64,000 nt of DNA from JABDIP01 sp965212545. GTDB lineage: Bacteria > Pseudomonadota > Alphaproteobacteria > DSM-16000 > Inquilinaceae. The DNA lies in NCBI GenBank assembly GCA_965212545.1, contig CBDBVB010000027.1, positions 18,825 to 82,824 on the forward strand. The letters are read 5' to 3'. Both the position numbers and the translations under genes were made by a program. This document shows positions 56,973 to 64,000 of the stretch, piece by piece. Each line of letters begins with the position of its first letter. Position 1 is the first letter of the stretch. The notes beneath the pieces were generated by a model. That model had not been told where the DNA came from and ran no database searches. It was given only the letters and a program-made list of their open reading frames with translations.

Positions 56973-58511
56973 GTGACCGATCGTCCCGGGATTTCAAGCA
57001 ATCGATGCGGCTGCGCGCGCGTGCGCGTCATGGATTCGGACGTTGTGTATCGGATCAAGGTATCGGTGTGGCTCATCGCCGCGACACTGGTCGCCGCGGT
57101 CCTGTCCCTCGCCACCGCCGTGCGTGCCGCCCCGGCGCCGGAAAGCTTCGCCGATCTCGCCGAACGGCTTCTGCCTGCGGTGGTCAACGTGTCCACGACC
57201 CAGCGTGTCGGCGCGTCGACCGGTGGCATGGAGATGCCAGAGTTTCCACCGGGATCGCCATTCGAGGAATTTTTCCGGGATTTCTTCGACCGGCGCGGTG
57301 ACCAGCCCGATGGCCGTGGGCGACCGGCGACCTCCCTTGGATCCGGTTTCATCGTCGATTCCAGCGGCTACATCGTGACCAACAATCACGTCATCGAAGG
57401 TGCCGAGGAAATCACCATCATCCTGCAGGACGACACCAATCTGGACGCGGTCCTGGTCGGCACCGACGAGAAGACCGACATCGCGGTACTCAAGGTTGAG
57501 CCGACCTCGCCATTACCGGCGGTGCCATTCGGAGACAGCGACTTCATGCGCGTCGGCGACTGGGTGGTGGCAATCGGCAATCCGTTCGGGCTTGGTGGTA
57601 CCGTGACAGCCGGCATCATTTCCGCCCAGAAGCGCGACATCAATGCCGGGCCGTATGACGACTTCATTCAGACCGACGCCTCGATCAACCGCGGCAATTC
57701 CGGCGGACCGATGTTCAACCTCGACGGCGAGGTGATCGGGATCAACACGGCGATCTTCTCTCCGTCGGGCGGATCGGTCGGTATCGGCTTCGCGATTCCG
57801 TCCAAGCTGGCCAGCAATGTCGTCAACCAGATCATCGAATTCGGCCGCACCCGGCGCGGCTGGCTCGGCGTGCGGATTCAGACCGTCACAGACGAAATCG
57901 CCGAGAGCCTTGGCCTTGACGACACCCAGGGCGCGCTGGTCGCCAGCGTTACCGAGGGCGGTCCGGCCGCAGATGCCGGCATCATGGCAGGCGACGTGAT
58001 CCTGAGATTCAATGACCGCCCGGTGACCGAAATGCGCCGGCTGCCCCGCCTGGTGGCTGAGACGCCGGTCAACAACCAGGTCGACGTGCTGGTTTGGCGC
58101 CGCGGCGATCTGGTCACCGTTGGTGTCACGCTCGGTGAGTTGGAAGCTGCCGAAGATGCCGGCCTCCTGGCGGCCCTGAGCGATCCGACCGAACCCGAGA
58201 TCGAGAAGGAAAGCCTCGACGATCTGGGACTTGGCCTGTCCGGCCTGACCGACAGTCTGGTGCGTGAATACGGCATTGCCGCCGATACCGAGGGCGTGGT
58301 TATCACCGATGTGAAGCCCGACAGCCTGGCGGAAGAAAAGGGGCTGCGCCCAGGAGAGGTGATCCTGGAGGTCGGCCAGGAAAAAGTCGATTCACCAAGC
58401 GACGTGTCGCGAATGGTCGAAGAGGCCCGCGAGGCCGGCAGGCGTTCGGTCTTGTTGCTGATCGATCGCGATGGAGATCTCCGCTTCGTAGCCTTGAGCG
58501 TGGCCGGTTAG
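56973..58511 (+). CDS. DegP/HtrA-family periplasmic serine protease
   Basis: 512 residues. N-terminal signal (hydrophobic ~30-51, APA cleavage), trypsin-like domain with the triad His139 (TNNHVI), Asp169 (KTDIAVL) and Ser243 (RGNSGGP), then two PDZ domains (WLGVRIQTVT onward; EGVVITDVKPDS). GTG 56973 has GGAGAG upstream; an ATG at 57030 would remove 19 residues ahead of the signal. Protein quality control in the periplasm, adjacent to hflKC as in many alphaproteobacteria. Confidence 0.93.
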   Translation: MTDRPGISSNRCGCARVRVMDSDVVYRIKVSVWLIAATLVAAVLSLATAVRAAPAPESFADLAERLLPAVVNVSTTQRVGASTGGMEMPEFPPGSPFEEFFRDFFDRRGDQPDGRGRPATSLGSGFIVDSSGYIVTNNHVIEGAEEITIILQDDTNLDAVLVGTDEKTDIAVLKVEPTSPLPAVPFGDSDFMRVGDWVVAIGNPFGLGGTVTAGIISAQKRDINAGPYDDFIQTDASINRGNSGGPMFNLDGEVIGINTAIFSPSGGSVGIGFAIPSKLASNVVNQIIEFGRTRRGWLGVRIQTVTDEIAESLGLDDTQGALVASVTEGGPAADAGIMAGDVILRFNDRPVTEMRRLPRLVAETPVNNQVDVLVWRRGDLVTVGVTLGELEAAEDAGLLAALSDPTEPEIEKESLDDLGLGLSGLTDSLVREYGIAADTEGVVITDVKPDSLAEEKGLRPGEVILEVGQEKVDSPSDVSRMVEEAREAGRRSVLLLIDRDGDLRFVALSVAG

Positions 58512-58540
58512 GCCTGTCGCCGGGACATTACGGAATAAGG

Positions 58541-58567
58541 CGCCGCCTTCGGGCGGCGTTCTCTTTT
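58541..58567 (+). terminator. Intrinsic terminator of htrA
   Basis: CGCCGCC-TTCG-GGCGGCG stem-loop (58541-58558) followed by TTCTCTTTT. Located 29 bases after the htrA stop. Confidence 0.85.
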
Positions 58568-58684
58568 GCAGCGCATTTGCCTGACGCCGACCCGGCGCGG
58601 ATGAGGCCTTTTCCCGCCGGGACGGCTTGACAACTGCCCGGGCCGCTACCGTATTTGTGCGAGATCGAGAATCCGCCCCGGCCC

Positions 58685-59233
58685 ATGGACGCAGACCCAC
58701 TCCCACGACTGTCCGAGCGCACCGCCTTGCGCCGCCTCCGTGTGTCGGACCTTGCCGACTTTCAGGCCTACCGTCGCGATCCCGAGGTAGCCCGATACCA
58801 GGACTGGCAGATCCAATCGGACGCCGAGGCGAGATCGTTTCTGGTCGATATGACCACGACCGCGCTTCTTCGTCCCGGTCATTGGTCCCAGTTGGGAATT
58901 GCCGACGCGACGACCGATACCCTGATCGGCGATGTTGGTCTGTTCGTTGCCGCCAAGCAGGATCAGGCCGAGATCGGGGTCTCGCTGGATCGGCGGGTCC
59001 AGGGGCAAGGCCTTGCCGGCGAGGCGGTTCGCCAGGCGATCCAACTCGTGTTCGAGTTCACTCCCGTTCCCCGGATTGTCGGCATCGCCGATGCGCGGAA
59101 CCTGCCATCGATCCGGCTTCTGGAGCGTGTCGGCATGCACAAGGAGGGAGAGCACGAGGCGGTATTTCGGGGTGAACCCTGCATAGAATACACATTCGCA
59201 ATCGCCCGTGGTGAGGGTGTCAACTTGGCATAG
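58685..59233 (+). CDS. GNAT-family acetyltransferase (RimJ/RimL-like)
   Basis: 182 residues. RTALRRLRVSDLADFQAYRRDPEVARYQDW at the start is typical of the RimL group, with the acetyl-CoA loop QGQGLAGEAVRQAI and the C-terminal NLPSIRLLERVGMHKEGEHE. Neither candidate start (58655 GTG, 58685 ATG) has a strong ribosome site; I chose the ATG. Target unknown. Confidence 0.82.
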   Translation: MDADPLPRLSERTALRRLRVSDLADFQAYRRDPEVARYQDWQIQSDAEARSFLVDMTTTALLRPGHWSQLGIADATTDTLIGDVGLFVAAKQDQAEIGVSLDRRVQGQGLAGEAVRQAIQLVFEFTPVPRIVGIADARNLPSIRLLERVGMHKEGEHEAVFRGEPCIEYTFAIARGEGVNLA

Positions 59234-59391
59234 CGGCGCCTCGTGCCGGCTGTATCGCGCGGAGCCCCGGGCTTGCCGAAGCGGATCGCTGGCGCAGACC
59301 AGATCGTCGCCTTGCCGGTCCGATCCCGGCTTGCCACCAGGGGGTGACGGTCCATAGACTTCCCGGCAATAGCAAAATCAGGGAGGGGGCC

Positions 59392-60759
59392 ATGTCGGAT
59401 ACCGTCAAATACGAGCTGAGCGAGGACCGGATGCCGCGGCATTGGTACAACCTTGCTGCCGACCTGCCGGAACCGCTGGCGCCGCCGCTGCATCCGGGAA
59501 CCCTGCAGCCAATCGGCCCGGAGGCGCTGGAGCCGCTGTTTCCCATGGCCCTGATCGCCCAGGAGGTCAGTGCCGAACGCCATATCGACATTCCCGACGA
59601 GGTCCGTGACATCTATCGGCAATGGCGGCCGACGCCGCTGTTCCGCGCCCGACGGCTGGAGCGGTTTCTCGATACACCGGCGCGCATCTATTACAAATAT
59701 GAAGGCGTCAGCCCGGCCGGCAGCCACAAGCCGAACACCGCGGTCCCGCAGGCCTACTACAACAAGCAGGCCGGAATCTCCCGCATCGTCACCGAGACCG
59801 GCGCCGGCCAATGGGGCTCGTCGCTGGCGCTCGCCGGCGCCATGTTCGACGTCGAGGTCGATGTCTACATGGTCAAGATCAGCTATCAGCAGAAGCCGTA
59901 TCGGCGGGCGCTGATGGAAGCCTATGGCGCCCGCTGCGTGCCGAGCCCGAGCGACGAGACCGAAATCGGCCGCAAGATCCTGGCTGAGAACCCGGACAGC
60001 GCCGGCAGCCTGGGCATTGCGATCAGCGAGGCGGTGGAGCAGGCGGCCAAGCGCGACGACACGAAGTATTCCCTGGGCAGCGTTCTCAACCACGTCCTGT
60101 TGCACCAGACCGTGATCGGCCAGGAGGCGATCGCGCAGTTGGAGATGGCCGGCGACTACCCGGATATCGTGGTCGGCTGCACCGGCGGCGGCAGCAACTT
60201 CGCCGGCATCGCCTTCCCGTTCCTGGGCGAGAAGCTGCGCGGCGGCAAGGATGTGTACATCAAGGCCTGCGAGCCGGCTGCCTGCCCGTCGCTGACGCGC
60301 GGCAAGTTCGCCTATGATTTCGGCGATACCGGCGCCTTCACGCCGCTGATGAAGATGCACACCTTGGGCTCGTCCTTCATGCCGCCCGGCTTCCATGCCG
60401 GCGGCCTGCGCTATCACGGCATGGCGCCGATGATCAGCCATATCTGCGATCTCGGCCTGATCGACCCGGTGGCCTATCAGCAGCTCGAGTGTTTCCGGGC
60501 CGGCGTCGATTTCGCCCGGGTCGAGGGCGTGCTGCCGGCGCCGGAAGCCACCCATGCGGTCAAGGGCGCGATCGACGAAGCGCTGAAATGCAAGGCCGAG
60601 GGCACGTCCAAGGTGATCCTGTTCAACCTGTGCGGTCACGGCCATTTCGACATGCAGGCCTATACCGACTTCTTCGCCGGCAAGCTGACCGACATCACCT
60701 ATGACGAGAACGAGCTGCAATCGGCATTGGCGCAACTGCCGCAGGTGGCGGCGGAGTAG
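59392..60759 (+). CDS. trpB: TrpB2-type tryptophan synthase beta-like protein
   Basis: 455 residues. PLP-dependent fold type II. The Schiff-base lysine is in GSHKPN (Lys113), with the phosphate loop CTGGGSN near 262 and a C-terminal NLCGHGHFD. The N-terminal extension and the RPTPLFRARRLERFL block identify the TrpB2 class, found outside the trp operon and thought to make tryptophan from indole and serine. AGGGAGG precedes the start. No trpA lies nearby. Confidence 0.93.
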   Translation: MSDTVKYELSEDRMPRHWYNLAADLPEPLAPPLHPGTLQPIGPEALEPLFPMALIAQEVSAERHIDIPDEVRDIYRQWRPTPLFRARRLERFLDTPARIYYKYEGVSPAGSHKPNTAVPQAYYNKQAGISRIVTETGAGQWGSSLALAGAMFDVEVDVYMVKISYQQKPYRRALMEAYGARCVPSPSDETEIGRKILAENPDSAGSLGIAISEAVEQAAKRDDTKYSLGSVLNHVLLHQTVIGQEAIAQLEMAGDYPDIVVGCTGGGSNFAGIAFPFLGEKLRGGKDVYIKACEPAACPSLTRGKFAYDFGDTGAFTPLMKMHTLGSSFMPPGFHAGGLRYHGMAPMISHICDLGLIDPVAYQQLECFRAGVDFARVEGVLPAPEATHAVKGAIDEALKCKAEGTSKVILFNLCGHGHFDMQAYTDFFAGKLTDITYDENELQSALAQLPQVAAE

Positions 60760-60798
60760 GGCAGGGCCCGAACCTATCCAAATGTCGAAAGGACTCTG

Positions 60799-61233
60799 AT
60801 GACCGGCATCTTGAAAGCGATCAGCCGCCACGCGGTGAGCGGCGGTCCGATCGAGATCATCGAGACCGCTGCTATCTCGGAAGAGGACGGCGTCGAAGGC
60901 AATGTCCGCAAATCCCGCCGCCGCCGGGTGACGGTCATCGCGGCCGAAGACTGGGCCGCCGCCTGCGCCGAGTTGGACGCCGATCTGCCGTGGACGCTGC
61001 GGCGCGCCAACCTGCTGGTTGAGGGGCTGGAACTGCCCAAAGAGCCGGGCGCCCGCATTCGGATCGGCGGTGCCTTGTTGGAAGTCACGCAGGAGACAGA
61101 CCCCTGCGCCCTTATGGACGCCCAGCACCCCGGTCTCAAAGCGGCACTGACGCCGGACTGGCGCGGCGGTGTAAGCTGTATGGTGGTTGAGGACGGGCAG
61201 GTCACGGTCGGAGATGCGGTGAAAGCGGCCTGA
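60799..61233 (+). CDS. MOSC-domain protein
   Basis: 144 residues. MOSC pattern: GVEGNVRKSRRRRVTVIAAE, RRANLLVEGLELP and DPCALMDAQ with the conserved Cys (about residue 102). MOSC domains bind molybdenum cofactor or transfer sulphur. Stand-alone short members have unknown targets. Follows trpB2 by 39 bases. Confidence 0.85.
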   Translation: MTGILKAISRHAVSGGPIEIIETAAISEEDGVEGNVRKSRRRRVTVIAAEDWAAACAELDADLPWTLRRANLLVEGLELPKEPGARIRIGGALLEVTQETDPCALMDAQHPGLKAALTPDWRGGVSCMVVEDGQVTVGDAVKAA

Positions 61234-61246
61234 TTTCTGACCGGGT

Positions 61247-62132
61247 CTACGCGATCTCTGGCGTGCGGTACCCCTGCGCGTACAGCAGTGCCGTCAGGTC
61301 GGCGTGGTCGATCCGCACCGGTGCGGCCTTGCGGACGGCCGGCTTGGCGTGGAAGGCGATGCCCAGCCCGGCGCGCTGGATCATGGTCAGATCGTTGGCG
61401 CCGTCGCCGACCGCCAGCGCGTCGGCCGGCGGCAGGCCGCGTTCGCGGCACAGGCGGACCAGGGCGGCGGCCTTGCCGTCGCGGTTCAGCACCGGTTCCA
61501 GGACCTTGCCGGTCAGACGGCCATCGGCGATTTCCAGATCGTTTGCCTCGTCATGGTCGAAGCCGAGTTGCTGCCGCACGCGTCCGGTGAAGAACCGGAA
61601 ACCGCCGGAGACGAGGGCGGTAAAGGCCCCGTGGGCGCGCATCGTGCGGACCAGAGCGTCGGCTCCGGGTGTCAACCTTACCTCCTCATAGGCCTCATCC
61701 AGATTGGACCTCCGGCAGGCCGGCGAGCAGTCCCACCCGTTCTTTCAGCGCGCCCTTGAAGTCGATTTCGCCATTCATCGCCCGCGCCGTGATCGCGGCG
61801 ACTCGATCGCCGACGCCAGCGATTACGGCCAAGTCGTCCAGGCTTTCGCCCTGGATAATGGTCGAGTCCATGTCGGCGATCAGCAGCCGCTTGCGCCGCC
61901 CGACCGCCGGCTGGATGACCACATCCACCGGGGCATCGCCCAGCCGTCTCCGCACGGCCGCTTCGATCGTCGTGATGTCCGGTCCTTCGAACGCGATGTC
62001 GCAGGCGATGCCGGGAGCCAGCCAGTCGGGGTCCTCCGCCGAAATCGCATGACCGGCGACGGCGCCATGGGCCGCTGTCGTTACGTCTGGAGAAAGGGAC
62101 GGAGCGCCGATCAGCGTTAGGACTTGGGTCAT
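61247..62132 (-). CDS. serB: Phosphoserine phosphatase, one frameshift
   Basis: HAD hydrolase with an N-terminal ACT-like half. Catalytic LIADMDSTIIQGESLDDLA (nucleophile Asp), SGGFRFFTGRV (motif II) and AVGDGANDLTM (motif IV). Last step of serine synthesis. An extra G near 61706 (GGAGGTCCAATC) breaks the frame. Corrected length 294 residues, as in known SerB, reading GLPESNLDEAYEEVRLTPG. Divergent from miaA. Confidence 0.92.
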
Positions 62133-62180
62133 GAGTACCAATGGCGCTGCGGATTCGTCCCAGGACAGATATAAAGCGCC

Positions 62181-63143
62181 GTGACCAAACACAAGACAGA
62201 AGATCGCCCGGTCGTCATCGTCGGCGGGCCCACCGCGAGCGGGAAGTCGGCGCTGGCGCTCGATCTGGCCGAGGCGCTGGACGGCGTCGTCATCAACGCC
62301 GACAGCATGCAGGTCTATCGCGATCTGGCCATCGTCACGGCCCGGCCGGGGCCGGAGGACCTCGCCCGGGCACCGCATCGGCTCTACGGGACGGTCGACG
62401 GGGACGAGCGGTGCTCGGCGGCGCGCTGGCGCGATATGGCGGTGACGGAGATCGACGCGGCCCATGCCGATGGGCGACTGCCGATCGTCGCCGGCGGCAC
62501 CGGGCTCTATCTTCGCGCCTTGACCGACGGGCTGTCGGACATGCCCGACGTTCCCGAGGCGGTTCGGGCCGAAGCCGTGGCGCAGCATTCCAAGCTGGGC
62601 GGGACGGCCTTCCATGCGGCACTGGCCGAGCGCGATCCGGTGATGGCGAGGCGCCTGGAACCGGGGGACAGCCAACGGCTGGTGCGGGCCTGGGAGGTGC
62701 TGGAGGCCACCGGCCGGTCGCTGGCCGAGTGGCAGGCGGAGCCGGTCTCGGGGCCGCCGCGGGGCTGCCGGTTCCGGACCATCGTCCTGGTGCCGCCGCG
62801 CGAGCCGCTCTATTCCGCCTGCGACCTGCGCTTTGCGACGATGATGGAGGCCGGGGCGGTGGCGGAGGTGGCCGCGCTGCTGGCACGGCGCGTCGACCGG
62901 GCGCTACCGGTCATGAAAGTGCTCGGCGTGCCCGAAATCGGACGTTTCCTTGCCGGCGAGATCGACCTGGACACCGCCATCGCGCAGGCACAGCAAGCCA
63001 CGCGGCGCTATGCCAAGCGGCAACTCACCTGGTTTCGCAACCAGGTTCTGGCGCAGGCGGACGAGTCCATCCATGCGCTCAATGCGCAATATTCGCAAAG
63101 TTTCAAGTCGGAAATCTTATCGATTATTCGAGATTGGCGTTGA
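62181..63143 (+). CDS. miaA: tRNA dimethylallyltransferase
   Basis: 320 residues from GTG 62181. P-loop GGPTASGKSALA (15-26), DSMQVYRDL, the catalytic GGTGLYLRAL block and C-terminal ATRRYAKRQLTWFRNQ. Adds the isopentenyl group to A37 of tRNAs reading UNN codons. Normal length. Followed by a strong terminator before ilvB. Confidence 0.95.
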   Translation: MTKHKTEDRPVVIVGGPTASGKSALALDLAEALDGVVINADSMQVYRDLAIVTARPGPEDLARAPHRLYGTVDGDERCSAARWRDMAVTEIDAAHADGRLPIVAGGTGLYLRALTDGLSDMPDVPEAVRAEAVAQHSKLGGTAFHAALAERDPVMARRLEPGDSQRLVRAWEVLEATGRSLAEWQAEPVSGPPRGCRFRTIVLVPPREPLYSACDLRFATMMEAGAVAEVAALLARRVDRALPVMKVLGVPEIGRFLAGEIDLDTAIAQAQQATRRYAKRQLTWFRNQVLAQADESIHALNAQYSQSFKSEILSIIRDWR

Positions 63144-63218
63144 CCTTGCAATGCAACACGTCTAGCTTGCCCGTCCCCGGAAAAACGGGGCGCAACGACA
63201 CGATGAACACAACAGGTC

Positions 63219-63243
63219 GGGGCCTCTCCAGAGGCCCCTTTTT
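63219..63243 (+). terminator. Intrinsic terminator or attenuator before ilvB
   Basis: GGGGCCTC-TCCA-GAGGCCCC followed by TTTTT, ending 15 bases before the ilvB ATG. A second hairpin CCCCG/CGGGG lies upstream (63176-63190). It may end miaA transcription or act as an attenuator in the ilv leader. Confidence 0.85.
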
Positions 63244-63258
63244 CGAGGCTAGAGGACC

Positions 63259-64000
63259 ATGTCTGACGATCAGCTGACCGGAGCGGAAATCATCCTGAAA
63301 GCCCTGGTGGACCAGGATGTGGATGTTGTCTTCGGGTATCCGGGCGGTGCGGTGCTGCCGATCTATGATGCGCTGTTCAAGCAGAACGCCATCCGGCACA
63401 TCCTGGTACGGCACGAACAGGCCGCCGTGCACGCCGCCGAAGGATATGCCCGCTCGACCGGCAAAGTCGGCGTCGTCCTCGTTACCTCCGGCCCCGGCGC
63501 CACCAATGCGGTGACGGGGCTGACCGATGCCTTGATGGACAGTATTCCGATCGTCTGCCTGACCGGCCAGGTGCCGACCCATCTGATCGGCAACGACGCC
63601 TTCCAGGAATGCGACACCACCGGCATCACCCGGCCGTGCACCAAGCATAATTACCTGGTCAAGGATGTGAATCGGGTGTCGCGGACCATCCATGAGGCGT
63701 TCTACGTGGCGCGCAATGGCCGTCCGGGCCCGGTCGTGGTCGATCTGCCGAAGGACGTGCAGTTCGATTCAGGCGACTACGAGCCGCCGGAGAACATCGA
63801 GCACAAGAGCTATCGCCCGCGGCGCCATCCGGAGCCGAGCGCGGTAGAGAAGGCGGTCGCCCTGATCGCCGGGGCCAAGCGGCCGATCTTCTATACCGGG
63901 GGCGGCGTCATCAATTCCGGGCCGCAGGCATCGGCCGCTCTGCGCGAGTTGGTGCGGCTGACCGGCGCGCCCTGCACCAGCACGCTGATGGGGCTGGGTG
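63259..64000 (+). CDS. ilvB: Acetolactate synthase large subunit, 3'-truncated by window edge
   Basis: 247 residues seen of about 590. TPP enzyme: GAEIILKALVDQDVDVVFGY-PGGAVLPIYDAL, the catalytic Glu in HEQAAVHAAEGYAR, GPGATNAVTGL and the start of the central domain (KRPIFYTGGGVINSG). First committed step of branched-chain amino acid synthesis. The small subunit is presumably beyond the window. Confidence 0.95.
   Translation, partial: MSDDQLTGAEIILKALVDQDVDVVFGYPGGAVLPIYDALFKQNAIRHILVRHEQAAVHAAEGYARSTGKVGVVLVTSGPGATNAVTGLTDALMDSIPIVCLTGQVPTHLIGNDAFQECDTTGITRPCTKHNYLVKDVNRVSRTIHEAFYVARNGRPGPVVVDLPKDVQFDSGDYEPPENIEHKSYRPRRHPEPSAVEKAVALIAGAKRPIFYTGGGVINSGPQASAALRELVRLTGAPCTSTLMGLG

Noticed and set aside
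63204..63278. Leader peptide for ilvB attenuation (ATG at 63204)
   Set aside because: Its codons include no run of Ile, Leu or Val, and the frame runs into ilvB itself.
1..64000. CRISPR array, transposase, tRNA or rRNA gene
   Set aside because: I looked for regular direct repeats, IS-like ORFs and tRNA-like cloverleaf segments and found none I can support.

Overview
The window looks like a chromosomal segment of a high-GC aerobic alphaproteobacterium, probably Rhodospirillales-like. The evidence is a two-piece (permuted) tmRNA with tag ANDNYSEVALAA, an alphaproteobacterial SspB, a COQ9 homologue, the three-gene PntAA/PntAB/PntB transhydrogenase, ThyX in place of any visible ThyA, and a fused indolepyruvate:ferredoxin oxidoreductase.

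Layout. 1-7.6 kb: sarcosine oxidase (soxB partial, soxD, soxA, soxG) and a dimethylglycine/sarcosine-dehydrogenase-like flavoprotein, all on +. 7.6-9.15 kb: a retron, with an msr-msd-like RNA bounded by a 20-bp a1/a2 pairing followed by a reverse transcriptase with a long N-terminal extension. 9.2-12.5 kb: renalase-like FAD protein, TspO, DUF1289 protein, an exported protein and a lipoprotein. 12.7-19.3 kb: a corrinoid methyltransferase island (non-pyrrolysine MttB-family protein, corrinoid protein, DUF1638, 'virulence factor' family protein, methyl-THF methyltransferase, RamA-like ferredoxin/ASKHA activator). 19.7-23.2 kb: indolepyruvate ferredoxin oxidoreductase on -. 23.7-30.4 kb: PilJ-type periplasmic protein, acyl-CoA ligase, ABC transporter parts, creatininase-family hydrolase. 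30.5-32.8 kb: a translationally coupled operon of a PhnZ-like HD oxygenase, an AhpD-like protein and an Fe(II)/2OG oxygenase. 33-43 kb: two paralogous MFS transporters, a murein-recycling pair (Mpl and LD-carboxypeptidase), oligoendopeptidase F and an ABC1 kinase. 44-64 kb: housekeeping genes (pnt, HIT, rpsU, def, COQ9, sspB, ssrA, thyX, mrp, hflKC, htrA, trpB2, MOSC, serB, miaA, ilvB).

How it works together. The first 19 kb can be read as a demethylation route. A quaternary or tertiary methylamine such as glycine betaine would be demethylated through the corrinoid protein to THF, and dimethylglycine then oxidised to sarcosine and to glycine by the flavoproteins, with one-carbon units collected on THF. 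The substrate of the MttB-family protein is inferred, not shown.

Quality caution. Eleven otherwise conserved genes carry about 21 one-base indels, mostly in short homopolymers, and undoing them restores family-length proteins. I read these as sequencing or assembly errors rather than pseudogenes, and I annotate the restored spans as single CDSs.
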